64,000 nucleotides of DNA, from positions 20,252 through 84,251 of the forward strand of contig JAGQWX010000017.1 in NCBI GenBank assembly GCA_020436935.1. Reading direction: 5' to 3'. The number at the start of each line of letters is the position of its first letter. Position 1 is the first letter of the stretch. Below the pieces are notes generated by a model. It saw only the letters and a list, made by a program, of their open reading frames with translations. It was not told where the DNA came from and made no database searches. A program made the translations under genes and the position numbers. This DNA comes from Saprospiraceae bacterium (lineage in GTDB: Bacteria; Bacteroidota; Bacteroidia; Chitinophagales; Saprospiraceae). This document shows, one piece after another, positions 25,627 through 34,514 of the stretch.

Positions 25627-25663
25627 AAAAAAGCCGTCGAATGCAATATCCGACGGCTTTTTT
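25627..25663 (-). terminator. Rho-independent terminator
   Basis: A perfect stem AAAAAAGCCGTCG (25627-25639) / CGACGGCTTTTTT (25651-25663) with an 11-base loop, 17 bases after the stop of the minus-strand gene ending at 25680. The GC core and T run are textbook. The spacer from here to 25393 shows nothing else. Confidence 0.9.
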
Positions 25664-25679
25664 AAAGTTTATGTTTGGC

Positions 25680-26387
25680 TTAGAAGCCCATGCCCATTCC
25701 GCCCATTTGGTTTTTGAACTCTTCCATGGTCATCTTTTTAAATCCATCCGTTTTAGGGGTGAATTTTGCAGTGTCGACTTTGTCTGAGATCTCTTTGGCC
25801 TGCATGGTGATGTCCATCATTGCATTTTTGATGATGATTTCCAAAGGAAACCCAGGTAATTCAACGGACTGATATCCTTGAAGAAGTCCTTGACCACCGC
25901 CTTTGATTTCATCAGTAACGTAAGCCACCACCGACATTTCCTCCATTTCAGGACTTGAAATATTGATTTTGTAACACTTGTGGCCAAGTATTTCTTTGGT
26001 GTCAGATTTGTCAGCTTTGATCTCTGTTGTGTTTTTTACAGCTTGTTGTTTTGGATCGTTGCTCATTTCAGAAATGGTAGAGGTGATCCACATTTTCTGG
26101 CCCATCATGTCCATCAACATGTCAAACTTGTCTGCCTCCTGATTGGATACAGTGGTAATTTTTACCATACCGCCCATCATGTCAGCCACAGTAGCCTGGA
26201 CTTTGTCGGTAAATGAAACTTCAGTGCGACTGCCCTTCATCATCTCCAGCTGCATAGCCAGGTTGGCGTCAGAAGATTTGATGTCGGTGATTTCCATTTT
26301 GATGGTACCCTGTTTGAGCTGGGTTTGAGCAAATACACTGGTACCTGCCAGAAAGAATACAAATAAGTTTAATACTAATTTTTTCAT
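25680..26387 (-). CDS. Secreted DUF4412-like protein
   Basis: A 235-residue exported protein. The ATG at 26387 is chosen because it starts a clean signal peptide (MKKLVLNLFVFFLAGTSVFA); the longer frame to 26471 would bury it. The mature part is beta-rich and contains ILGHKCYKINI and repeated Met-rich segments (MLMDMMGQKMWI, QMGGMGMGF), as in DUF4412 proteins common in this phylum, whose role is unknown. Methionine content near the C-terminus is notable and could bind metal, but that is speculation. It has its own strong terminator. Confidence 0.7.
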   Translation of the reverse strand: MKKLVLNLFVFFLAGTSVFAQTQLKQGTIKMEITDIKSSDANLAMQLEMMKGSRTEVSFTDKVQATVADMMGGMVKITTVSNQEADKFDMLMDMMGQKMWITSTISEMSNDPKQQAVKNTTEIKADKSDTKEILGHKCYKINISSPEMEEMSVVAYVTDEIKGGGQGLLQGYQSVELPGFPLEIIIKNAMMDITMQAKEISDKVDTAKFTPKTDGFKKMTMEEFKNQMGGMGMGF

Positions 26388-26519
26388 TGTTGCTTTTATT
26401 TTTAATAAAAATAGGTGGTATTTGAGCCATTTTAAGATTTCTATAGACCAAAACCGTTGTAAAGACGACATATACCCACCATAGTTACGATTTAAATTGC
26501 TAATATAATCTTAAAACAA

Positions 26520-26552
26520 AAATGGTGCATCTTGTTGTGAGATGCACCATTT
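26520..26552 (-). terminator. Rho-independent terminator of the transaldolase gene
   Basis: A perfect 13-bp stem AAATGGTGCATCT (26520-26532) / AGATGCACCATTT (26540-26552) with a 7-base loop, 10 bases after the stop codon at 26562. Confidence 0.88.
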
Positions 26553-26561
26553 CTTTAGATA

Positions 26562-27218
26562 TTATTTTGCAGCTTTTTTGTGATCTGCCAGGAATTGTTC
26601 GAGACCCAGATCTGTGAGTGGGTGTTTGAGCAATCCCAGAATGGCAGAAAGCGGACAAGTAACAACGTCTGCTCCTGCTTTTGCAGCATCTACTATATGC
26701 TTTGCGTTTCTGATGGAAGCTGCAAGGATTGAAGTTTCATAACCTTGCATGGCATAAATTTCAGCAATTTCCCTGATCAATCCGATACCATCCCAGCTGA
26801 TGTCATCCACTCTTCCTACAAAAGGGGAAAGGAATGTTGCACCTGCTTTCGCAGCAAGAATAGCCTGGCCTGAAGAAAATACCAATGTACAGTTGGTCTG
26901 GATATCATGCTCTGTAAACCATGCGATGGCTTTGATACCATCCTTGATCATTGGAACTTTGACCACGATGTTTTCATGTAAGTCTGCCAATCTTTTTCCT
27001 TCCTCAACGATGCCTTTGAAGTCTGTTGATATTACCTCAGCAGAAACCGGGCCATCAACAATGTTGCAGATATCCACATAGTGTTTGATGACATTGCTGT
27101 CTCCGGTAATGCCTTCTTTTGCCATCAGTGAAGGATTGGTAGTAACTCCATCCAAAATACCGAGGTCATTGGCTTCTTTGATTTGGTCAAGGTTTGCAGT
27201 ATCGATAAAAAATAACAT
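26562..27218 (-). CDS. fsa: Fructose-6-phosphate aldolase / TalC-type transaldolase
   Basis: Small class I aldolase-family enzyme of 218 residues in the FSA/TalC/MipB group, working on dihydroxyacetone units of sugar phosphates in the pentose-phosphate network. The Schiff-base lysine is K87 in IVVKVPM; other signatures are MLFFIDTANL, DGVTTNPSL and QTNCTLVFS. TalC-type transaldolases and true FSA differ at few positions, so the exact activity is open; transaldolase is likely because no other transaldolase is seen here. The SRP RNA gene is directly upstream with its own promoter. Confidence 0.88.
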   Translation of the reverse strand: MLFFIDTANLDQIKEANDLGILDGVTTNPSLMAKEGITGDSNVIKHYVDICNIVDGPVSAEVISTDFKGIVEEGKRLADLHENIVVKVPMIKDGIKAIAWFTEHDIQTNCTLVFSSGQAILAAKAGATFLSPFVGRVDDISWDGIGLIREIAEIYAMQGYETSILAASIRNAKHIVDAAKAGADVVTCPLSAILGLLKHPLTDLGLEQFLADHKKAAK

Positions 27219-27264
27219 GGTTAACTATAGATTTTGATGTGATTGAATGGCTGAAACAAAAAAG

Positions 27265-27352
27265 TGAGGAACAAAACCAGGCGCTCAACCTCCTACCCTT
27301 GCTGCATTTCTGCCCTGGGGGAGTTCAGAAGGAGCTGCCCATTTTGCCCTCA
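27265..27352 (-). ncRNA. ffs: Small signal recognition particle RNA (4.5S type)
   Basis: On the minus strand the sequence has the conserved SRP domain IV: CCCCCAGGGCA, a GAAA tetraloop, then TGCAGCAAGGGTAGG, that is the CAGG/AGCA asymmetric loop region. Flanking arms pair over the whole length (TGAGG with CCTCA at the ends, AAAAT with GTTTT, GCTC with GAGC, CTCCC with GGGTAGGAG), giving one long hairpin of about 88 nt. A T6 run follows the 3' end. A consensus promoter predicts the start within a base or two of the helix end. Confidence 0.88.
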
Positions 27353-27359
27353 CAGGCTG

Positions 27360-27387
27360 CAAAAGTATGACTTTTTTCAAAATACAA
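27360..27387 (-). promoter_or_regulatory. Promoter of the SRP RNA gene
   Basis: On the minus strand TTG (27387-27385), a 17-base spacer, TACTTTTG (27367-27360), extended as TTTGCAGCC. The predicted start (about 27353) coincides with the 5' end of the RNA helix. Confidence 0.75.
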
Positions 27388-27478
27388 GCAAATAGCAGCA
27401 TAAGTTTTTCATATAATAATTATATGAAATATGTAAGAATAACGCTATTAATCTAATAAAGCTTTTTATTGATAATTT

Positions 27479-27874
27479 CTATTTGGTCAACCCTTGAAGG
27501 AGTAAATCAACTATAGGTATGTCGGCAGGAGCCCATTCCAATTTTTTAAGATTTTCGTGATCAAAATACCCGGCAGCCTCGTGCTCAGCCAGCACAAAAT
27601 CTTTTTGCGTCGGGATGCAGGTAAAAGCGATCAACTCAATGATGAAATCGGCATATGGATGCAAATGGGTGGTAAAGTATTTCAATTGCACGATGTCAAT
27701 ATCCAATTCCTCTTTGATCTCTCTGATGAGACAATCCTCATACTCTTCACCATCCATCACTTTACCTCCCGGGAACTCCCAGTAACCGGACATGGCCATC
27801 TGAGGTCCCCGTTTTGCAGCTAAGACTTTTCCATCCTGCACGATAATGGCGCAGCAGACTTTTATCTTTTTCAA
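27479..27874 (-). CDS. Nudix hydrolase, MutT-like
   Basis: A 131-residue pyrophosphohydrolase. The Nudix box (GX5EX7REUXEEXGU) runs over about 37-59: GGKVMDGEEYEDCLIREIKEEL, preceded by YWEFPGGK. N-terminal KVCCAIIVQDGKVLAAKRG and this length are typical of MutT-type 8-oxo-dGTPases, which sanitise the nucleotide pool, but other (d)NTP substrates are possible. It lies 34 bases downstream of the S46 peptidase gene on the same strand and may be cotranscribed with it. Confidence 0.87.
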   Translation of the reverse strand: MKKIKVCCAIIVQDGKVLAAKRGPQMAMSGYWEFPGGKVMDGEEYEDCLIREIKEELDIDIVQLKYFTTHLHPYADFIIELIAFTCIPTQKDFVLAEHEAAGYFDHENLKKLEWAPADIPIVDLLLQGLTK

Positions 27875-27908
27875 GAGGAAACAACTCTTTTAGGAGGGTT
27901 CAAAGTCA

Positions 27909-30131
27909 TCAGGCGGCTGATTTCAAGTCTTTTTTCATGGCCTTTTGCTGGGCCTTGTGCTTTTTCTTTAAAGCTTTATCAAATGCTTTCTGCTCCTTTT
28001 TTGGATGGACCACTTTGATTTCATCTATGATTCTTTGTGCTCCGGCGAACTTGTCGATGATGAAAAGGACAAACCTGGCGTCGACCATGATGTTTCTGCA
28101 AATGGATCTGTCATAATTGATGTCGCTCATCGTACCTTCCCAAACTCTGTCAAAATTGAGGCCCACCAGATTGCCATAAGCGTCAATGGCCGGACTGCCT
28201 GAGTTGCCTCCTGTTGTATGATTGGAACCCAAAAAGCACACCGGGACATCGCCTGTCTCATCTTTGTAGGGACCAAAGTTTTTGGTTTCGTGAAGCTCGA
28301 TCAATTTTTGAGGAAGGTCAAATTCATAATCTCCCGGAACGTATTTCTCAATGACTCCCGACAGATAGGTGGATGGGGCATATATGATGCCGTCTTTTGG
28401 TGTAAATCCTTCTACCTGGCCATAAGTCACTCTCAATGTACTATTGGCGTCCGGATAAAACTTCTTCCCGGGAAAAAGGGCCATTTGTGCCGCCATATAT
28501 ACCCTTTGTAAGGAATCAATCCGGGCTGAGAATTTGGAATAGGAAGGGGTGACGCTGGCGTTATAAGTGTTTTCCCATTCCTCTGCAAATTGATATATTG
28601 GATCCGCAGACAGCTTAGCAATTGCATCAGCAGGAGCCATCTGTAATATTCCTTTTATATCATCGAAGGAACCCAGCTTGGTGGACGTATACCATTGGTC
28701 CGCCAGTTCTTTTGCGTTATTTTTGGTAAGCCCTTTGGGGATGAATTCTGAACTCAGATCATTGGCATAAATGGTTAACACTGCCACAGCAACTTCAAGG
28801 TCAATTTTATGTACATAGTCCTTATAAAAATCTTCAAGCCCTGGCAAAGCAGTAGCAACCTGTTTTTTGAAAGCCTCCTGATCGTTGTTTTGATAGACCC
28901 GTACCAATCGTCTGTATGTAGACATGATTCTGATGAGCTCAATGTTTCGCAGGGCGCTTTCCCGATAATATTCGAGTGCTTTTGCATAAGGCTGGATGTC
29001 CTGATGGAGTTTGTTCAAGGTTGGTACCAGGTCTTCATATTGCTTTGCCTTTTTAGCCCTTTCGATGAATTCTTTTTCGAACTTTTGCTTTTTCTCAACA
29101 CCATTTGTCTTCTGAAGGCCGAGACTTTCACCGATCCACTTTTTCCAATAGTTGGCTGTGCTGGCAAATTTTGATGAATATTTGATTTTGATGCCCGGAT
29201 CTGCGCGCATGTATTTTTCCTGGATTTTGAGGGCAGCATCGCGGATGGCTATTTTGCCCGGGTTTTGGGTCTCAAGCAAATTGATGACAGCCTGGGAAGG
29301 GAGGTACTCAGAAGTCCTTCCGGGAAAACCAAAGACCATGGTGAAGTCTCCTTCGTCTATGCCATCGAGTGAAATGGGCAGAAAGTGTTTTGGGGTAAAA
29401 GGCTTGTTTTCTGCCGCATAATTGGCAGGTTGGTTGTCAGGACCTGCATATACCCTAAACAAAGAGAAATCTCCGGTATGTCTTGGCCATACCCAGTTGT
29501 CGGTGTCAGCTCCAAATTTGCCAATCGACTCAGGAGGTGTGCCTACGAGCCTGACGTCATTGTACCTGACCGTATAGAAAATGTAATACTTATTTCCATC
29601 GAAAAAAGGCCTCACAAAAACCTCATGAAATTCGTCTGTCTTTAAGTTGGATACAAATGCTTCGATGTTTTTATCAATGGCCGATTGTCTTTCTGATACG
29701 GTAGCATTGGTGTTCACTCCCTGGAGCGCCTTATCGGTAAAGTCTTCAATCTTTTCTATAAATCTGACGTAAAGCCCGGGATTGGGCAATTCGTCGGAAT
29801 AATTTTTCGCCCAGAAGCCATCTTTGAGGTAATTCTTTTCCAGGCTGGAATGAGATTGAATGTTGTCGTATCCGCAATGGTGGTTGGTGAGAATAAGCCC
29901 GTTGTTGGATATAATTTCTCCGGTACAGAATCCTCCAAAATGTACAATGGCGTCCTTAAGTGATGAATGATTGACACTGTAAATGTCTTCAGCATTGAGT
30001 TTCATGCCCATGGTTTGCATATCTCCCTCATTGAGGGCCTTGAGCAACTGTGGAAGCCACATGCCTTCACCCGCAAATAGTGAGCAATGGATGAGCGAAA
30101 TAAATAAAATGTGGAAATAGCGATTTTGCAT
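27909..30131 (-). CDS. S46 family dipeptidyl peptidase, DPP11-like
   Basis: Exported serine exopeptidase of 740 residues that releases dipeptides from peptide N-termini in the periplasm. A signal peptide (about 1-20) is followed by GMWLPQLL, the mature N-terminus. The trypsin-like triad is present: His in ILTNHHCGYDNI (about 84), Asp upstream and Ser644 in GGNSGSPAI. Downstream, GLNFDRVWEG has Arg where DPP7 has Gly; this Arg is linked to Asp/Glu specificity in DPP11. The C-terminal 35 residues are Lys-rich. A TACTTTTG promoter is placed 30 bases upstream. The specificity is inferred. Confidence 0.9.
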   Translation of the reverse strand: MQNRYFHILFISLIHCSLFAGEGMWLPQLLKALNEGDMQTMGMKLNAEDIYSVNHSSLKDAIVHFGGFCTGEIISNNGLILTNHHCGYDNIQSHSSLEKNYLKDGFWAKNYSDELPNPGLYVRFIEKIEDFTDKALQGVNTNATVSERQSAIDKNIEAFVSNLKTDEFHEVFVRPFFDGNKYYIFYTVRYNDVRLVGTPPESIGKFGADTDNWVWPRHTGDFSLFRVYAGPDNQPANYAAENKPFTPKHFLPISLDGIDEGDFTMVFGFPGRTSEYLPSQAVINLLETQNPGKIAIRDAALKIQEKYMRADPGIKIKYSSKFASTANYWKKWIGESLGLQKTNGVEKKQKFEKEFIERAKKAKQYEDLVPTLNKLHQDIQPYAKALEYYRESALRNIELIRIMSTYRRLVRVYQNNDQEAFKKQVATALPGLEDFYKDYVHKIDLEVAVAVLTIYANDLSSEFIPKGLTKNNAKELADQWYTSTKLGSFDDIKGILQMAPADAIAKLSADPIYQFAEEWENTYNASVTPSYSKFSARIDSLQRVYMAAQMALFPGKKFYPDANSTLRVTYGQVEGFTPKDGIIYAPSTYLSGVIEKYVPGDYEFDLPQKLIELHETKNFGPYKDETGDVPVCFLGSNHTTGGNSGSPAIDAYGNLVGLNFDRVWEGTMSDINYDRSICRNIMVDARFVLFIIDKFAGAQRIIDEIKVVHPKKEQKAFDKALKKKHKAQQKAMKKDLKSAA

Positions 30132-30164
30132 ATCAGTATTTTAAGAATCATTAATCAGTTGCAG

Positions 30165-30172
30165 CAAAAGTA
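30165..30172 (-). promoter_or_regulatory. Candidate -7 element of the S46 peptidase gene
   Basis: TACTTTTG on the minus strand, exact TAnnTTTG match, giving a leader of about 27 bases. No TTG stands at the right distance upstream. Confidence 0.42.
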
Positions 30173-30274
30173 AAACAACGCATTGATTTATGGTTCATTA
30201 GTAGGTCAAAGAAAAAGGGGAGTCAATGATTTCTCCGGATGGATCTCTTGATAATCTGTAGTATATAGATTAAA

Positions 30275-30724
30275 TTGCTTATCAAAGTAAAGGCATTGAG
30301 TTATACCATATACCATCAATTGGTCATACACCAATCCGTCAACACAGTTTTCGACGGTTTCACCATGCCCAACCATTTGGAGCAATGGTGGCCTTTGAAA
30401 TGTACGGGTGAGCCACAGATGGGCGCCTTGTACAATTTCAACTTTGCAGATCAATAAGATTGGTACGCTGTAGTCACAAAACTGGAAGTAAATACATGCT
30501 GCACCTGGAAAATGACCAGGAGCGATGACGATTGGTCTCCTACCAGCTTTGGGTTTGAACTTGAAAGTGTGGACAAAGGCACGACGCTGAAGTTTTTCCA
30601 TCAGGATTGGAAGGCCCAAAACGACCATTTTAAAGTAGCATCTTATTGTTGGGCCATACTGTTGAAGGGGTTGAAAGATTATCTGGAAAATGGGCTGGTG
30701 ATTCCATTTGAGGAGAGGTCTTGA
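30275..30724 (+). pseudogene. SRPBCC/Aha1-like domain gene interrupted by an in-frame TAA
   Basis: One continuous frame (TTG start at 30275) of 149 codons with a single TAA at 30455-30457. Before it: SVNTVFDGFTMPNHLEQWWP and MGALYNFNFADQ; after it in the same frame: DWYAVVTKLEVNTCCTWKM, SFGFELESVDKGTTLKFFHQ and a C-terminal helix ending in FEERS. Joined, they form a complete START/SRPBCC fold of normal length (about 149). Tyr would fit the lost position, so TAT/TAC to TAA is likely. Either a recent nonsense mutation or an assembly error. Confidence 0.75.
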
Positions 30725-30744
30725 AGGGAGTTGGCAGGGAGTAG

Positions 30745-30898
30745 AACCGTTTAAAAACGTTTATAAACGTTTTTAAACGGTTAAGCAATTTTCAATGATT
30801 AAGATGTTGATTTTCAGGGACATATTCGTTTTTAAACGTTTATAAACGTTTAATTTGGGGTAAAGTGGTCAGACGTGCGTCTGACCACTTTACCCCAA
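30745..30898. repeat. Cluster of three perfect palindromes
   Basis: Palindrome 1 (30745-30782) is perfect over 38 bp and centred on CGTTTATAAACG. Palindrome 2 (30832-30853, 22 bp) repeats the same core TTAAACGTTTATAAACG. Palindrome 3 (30855-30898) has two 21-bp arms (GGGGTAAAGTGGTCAGACG) around TG, forming a very stable hairpin. The cluster lies between the convergent SRPBCC remnant and the barrel-protein gene. The third hairpin probably ends transcription of the minus-strand gene; the first two look like protein-binding sites or parts of a repeat element. Confidence 0.8.
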
Positions 30899-30907
30899 TT
30901 GCCTCTC

Positions 30908-33562
30908 TTAAAATTCCTTTTTTACCGAAAGAAAAACCTGAGCAGGCCTCATTCTGGTGCGCGTCAAAATAGATGAAAATCCAATGATATTGAAATCATA
31001 AAAATATTGTTCAGCAAAAAGATTAGATACTCGTAGCTCAAGAGAAATGTTTTTGGACTGCCATTTTTTTCTTGCGGTAATCTCTCCAAGAGCTTGTGTT
31101 TTGACAAAATCTTTTGATATGGTTTTAAATGGACTTATTTGACCTTCAATTGACCAATGATAAGGCAAGCTGGTGTAAAAGTTAAGAGGTACGCTTAATA
31201 GGTTAATGGGGTCAATAAAATTGCTATTCCATAGCTGTAGTTCGGGGGAGATGCTGAGCCTGAATACCCTATTCGCCCACATAAACCTGCCTCGCAATAA
31301 TGCAAATCTAGATATGAGTGTATTGCTCCTGTCGTTTACTTCGATATCGCTCCGGGTTGACGAATAACTTATTGTAACTTTGGTCGATAAATGTAAACCC
31401 AAATCTTTCTCAAATTGGACCAGAGAGTTGAATCTTAATTGTTTATATCTACCTTCCTGATTGTTGGAGAAAAAACCATTGCTGGTAAAATTCAGGTCAT
31501 AAACCTGGTTGTTAATGTTGTGTCTAAGTTCTGTTTCAACCCTGAAGTGTTGGTTGTTCTCGTAGTTTTTGGAGCTATATTCCAGCTTTATCAGTTTATA
31601 ATCGATTTGGACGGGAGATGATCTGGAAGTTTCCAGACTTTGATAGGAATGCAGAATAAATTCGTCATAGTAGAATTTACTTTGTTCTATGTTTTTGCCA
31701 ATTCCCATATCCAGGCTAAGAAAGTTGTTTTTTTGATTGAAGTCCAGACCGGAATTGATGGTATACACAGGTATAAAAGAGACAGTAGTCAGGGACTTGT
31801 GATCATTGATGGTCCTGATTTTATTTATACCTCCTCGGACATTCATGTCCCATGACAAGTATTGCCCACCGATTTTTAAGGTGGAAATCGCCTGATATAA
31901 GTGCGATTGCTGCCTTGTATCGTTTGAAAATATTATGGAGTCTTCTGAGGAAGGGAAATTGTTGGAGTTGCTGCTGGATAATCTACTGAAAAGTGAGGAA
32001 TTGTTTACTTCATACACAAGTTCAGTTTTTGAAAGTTTATTTCCTTTTTTTAAGAAAAACCCTGTGAATGTTTTTCCATTTAAACTCCAGCTGTCAACCA
32101 ATTGTATAGCTGAAGGGGAGGAGAAGGTGATAAAATTTGGTAAAATCAGGTTGTTTGGAGATACATTAAAACTATCAGAAGTTTCATTTAGCGTCCAGTT
32201 GGAAACTACTGAATAGGCTTTCTGTCCAATTCTAAAAATGATTTCATTATCAGAATTGAATCTGATGGATTTTTTATTCAGCTTTTCCTCAACAGAGACA
32301 TCATTGATCAGATGGTTTGATTGATCTTTTGCCTTATGGAATTTCAGGTCTGATTTATTTTTAAAGAAAAACTTCGATTTGTTGATCTCCAGAATGGCAC
32401 CTGGCATTATTTGAGCCGGGCGTAAAGTATTTGAGAGGACTTTATTGAAAGTGGTGGTTGTTCCATAGATATTGTAAGACTCGTTTACAAGAGATTTAAG
32501 TTGATCAATGTCTGAAGTATAATTTCCATATAATTTCAGTTGGGTGTCTTCATTTATCTTTTTTAAAAAATTGTAACCCATAAGTTTTTCGTTATTGAAC
32601 CAAAAATCCCGGTTGTTCAATAAAATAGACGGCGTTGATCTTGTTGTTGATACAAATTCTCTACTCAATTGGGTATTGTCAAAATGGTTTTGTAAGTCCA
32701 TACTTCTTTGTAAACCAACTGAATTCGCTGAAGCCTGAAGGGCAAATTGAAAATGTTTCTGAAAACCAAATAAATTTGATGAGACCAGATAAGGAATCTG
32801 TGGAATGCCGCCTCCAATTTCAGCCTTACCAATCATTGCAAAATTTCTTTTGAGTTTTAGGTTGATGGCAGCATTATCCGGATCATAAATGGAGTCTAAT
32901 GATTTAATGTATTGGTGTCTTTGTAAGATCTGAATTTCAGAAATAGCCTCTGGTTGCAAATTTCTTGAAGCAATGGAGTATTGTCCTTCCAATAAATCCA
33001 AACCCTGAATATAAAATTTTGATATATCCAATCCATCATAAAATATTTTGCCATTTGATGATACTTCAACACCAGGTATTCTTTTCAGGACATCCTCTAT
33101 GGATTTATCACCTGGTTTTTGATAGGATTTAACGTTGAATATGAGGGTGTCTCCCCGCTGTTCGAATGGAGGCACTTTGACAACCACTTCCGGCAAAGGA
33201 GTAATACGTCCCTGCAATTGTATATTTATTTGATTCCCAATTTTATACTTGGACTCAAATGGATCATAACTGAGATGGTTGGCTGTAATAAAAACACTGT
33301 CCGCGACAAAAGGCAATTCAATTTTAAAGCTTCCTTCCGACTTTGAAATATCAAATCCAAGCATGGTACCTCCAGCCTTGTCATAAGCTAGTACAGCACA
33401 GTCTTTAATTGCGCGGAGATCTGTATCAACAACAAAACCGGAAATAATTATTGGATGTTGAGCAAAACTGATATTCAGGAAATAAAAATGTACCAAAGCA
33501 AGAACCAGAAGATATTTTCTTTTCTTAAAGATTGTTGCACCATTTTTTGTTGAGCATATCAT
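30908..33562 (-). CDS. TonB-dependent receptor-like outer-membrane protein with CarboxypepD_reg-like domain
   Basis: An 884-residue protein with a signal peptide (hydrophobic stretch about 17-33, ending in ISFAQ), a carboxypeptidase-regulatory-like beta-sandwich (about 38-120, with IIISGFVVDTDLRAI and VVVKVPPFEQRGDT), a plug-like segment (IEDVLKRIPGVEVSSNGKI, then FYIQGLDLLEG) and a long C-terminal region of alternating strands typical of a 22-strand barrel, ending in FLSVKKEF. No clear TonB box is seen. It follows the GLPGLI gene and a small Cys-rich peptide gene on the same strand, so it may export or import that peptide or a metal (inference). Confidence 0.85.
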   Translation of the reverse strand: MICSTKNGATIFKKRKYLLVLALVHFYFLNISFAQHPIIISGFVVDTDLRAIKDCAVLAYDKAGGTMLGFDISKSEGSFKIELPFVADSVFITANHLSYDPFESKYKIGNQINIQLQGRITPLPEVVVKVPPFEQRGDTLIFNVKSYQKPGDKSIEDVLKRIPGVEVSSNGKIFYDGLDISKFYIQGLDLLEGQYSIASRNLQPEAISEIQILQRHQYIKSLDSIYDPDNAAINLKLKRNFAMIGKAEIGGGIPQIPYLVSSNLFGFQKHFQFALQASANSVGLQRSMDLQNHFDNTQLSREFVSTTRSTPSILLNNRDFWFNNEKLMGYNFLKKINEDTQLKLYGNYTSDIDQLKSLVNESYNIYGTTTTFNKVLSNTLRPAQIMPGAILEINKSKFFFKNKSDLKFHKAKDQSNHLINDVSVEEKLNKKSIRFNSDNEIIFRIGQKAYSVVSNWTLNETSDSFNVSPNNLILPNFITFSSPSAIQLVDSWSLNGKTFTGFFLKKGNKLSKTELVYEVNNSSLFSRLSSSNSNNFPSSEDSIIFSNDTRQQSHLYQAISTLKIGGQYLSWDMNVRGGINKIRTINDHKSLTTVSFIPVYTINSGLDFNQKNNFLSLDMGIGKNIEQSKFYYDEFILHSYQSLETSRSSPVQIDYKLIKLEYSSKNYENNQHFRVETELRHNINNQVYDLNFTSNGFFSNNQEGRYKQLRFNSLVQFEKDLGLHLSTKVTISYSSTRSDIEVNDRSNTLISRFALLRGRFMWANRVFRLSISPELQLWNSNFIDPINLLSVPLNFYTSLPYHWSIEGQISPFKTISKDFVKTQALGEITARKKWQSKNISLELRVSNLFAEQYFYDFNIIGFSSILTRTRMRPAQVFLSVKKEF

Positions 33563-33646
33563 TCAAATCCCGAAGTTGATATAAGATTGATTTTATTACA
33601 TGCAATAGGATCAAGCCAAATTTTATAAATGAGATTGAGACCAGCT

Positions 33647-34468
33647 TTAATTTTTTTCAGTGAGTAAATATCTTTTTTGAGAAAGCGTTTTTTGGATCTT
33701 TGCTGAAGTCGAAAGATCAACAACAACTGATTGGCTGTTGGAGCCATTCACCGTTTTATTGGCAGCTCTTATAAATTCTTTTCTGTCAACATCCCGAAAA
33801 GTTCCGTTATTAAACATTGGATCTTTGTGGAGAACGGCAATAGGATGGGTCGTGTAGGCAGTCATCTCCCATTTGTATATTGATTCTTCATCTTCCAATT
33901 TCAGAATAAGGCCAGGAAGACCTGAAAAGACATAAGGCCCATCAAATATAGGAATAGAAGGAGCAAACCAACATATCCAATTTCTGCCACCATATGAGGT
34001 GGTTGCTCTAATACATGCAATTCCATCGATTTCCGCCTTTTCTTCTGAGATCTGCCAGATAAAGCTCTTATTTTCTTCCAATTTCATAATTCCATCTGTG
34101 AAACTTTTTTGATAGATGGCATATGAATTCTTTTCAAAATCTTTAGAGACTCTTATGAGATCAAACCATGATCTTTTTCTGTTTTTTGCAAAGTTTGAAT
34201 TCATGATTTTGTCTAAGTTTGATTGACTTGGCGTTAGATTGGAGAGTTGACCATTCACATCCTCAAGAAGGAAAATTGAATCGTTGTAATACTCATTTTC
34301 AGCGAGATATCTCGATTCACTTCCTAATTTATAAAGTCGATGGGTTTCAGACTTTGATTGTCCATTGTCGCAATTAGTATCAGTGCAATGAGAAAAACTA
34401 TACCAAACTACATAATCGGTTTCAACTTGGTACGCGAGTGAATATATTACAAAGAGAAAAATAATCAT
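33647..34468 (-). CDS. GLPGLI family protein
   Basis: Exported protein of 273 residues named for its conserved motif, present here as YVFSGLPGLILKLEDEE (about 186-202). A signal peptide covers about 1-14 (MIIFLFVIYSLAYQ). Further family hallmarks are KRSWFDLIRVSK and a WICWFAPSIPIFDGPY stretch before the motif. The role of the family is not known; it often stands beside TonB-type barrel genes, as here (84 bases upstream of the barrel gene). The Cys-rich peptide gene lies 46 bases further upstream. Confidence 0.9.
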   Translation of the reverse strand: MIIFLFVIYSLAYQVETDYVVWYSFSHCTDTNCDNGQSKSETHRLYKLGSESRYLAENEYYNDSIFLLEDVNGQLSNLTPSQSNLDKIMNSNFAKNRKRSWFDLIRVSKDFEKNSYAIYQKSFTDGIMKLEENKSFIWQISEEKAEIDGIACIRATTSYGGRNWICWFAPSIPIFDGPYVFSGLPGLILKLEDEESIYKWEMTAYTTHPIAVLHKDPMFNNGTFRDVDRKEFIRAANKTVNGSNSQSVVVDLSTSAKIQKTLSQKRYLLTEKN

Positions 34469-34514
34469 CTTAAATCTTTTTATTTTAATTGCCAGGGCCC
34501 TAGCAAACTAAATT

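Noticed and set aside
30206..30628. Minus-strand 140-codon frame
   Set aside because: Antisense shadow of the SRPBCC frame, which shows clear domain-like sequence on the plus strand.
33559..33747. Minus-strand 62-codon frame between the GLPGLI and barrel genes
   Set aside because: Overlaps both genes in another frame and lacks protein-like features.
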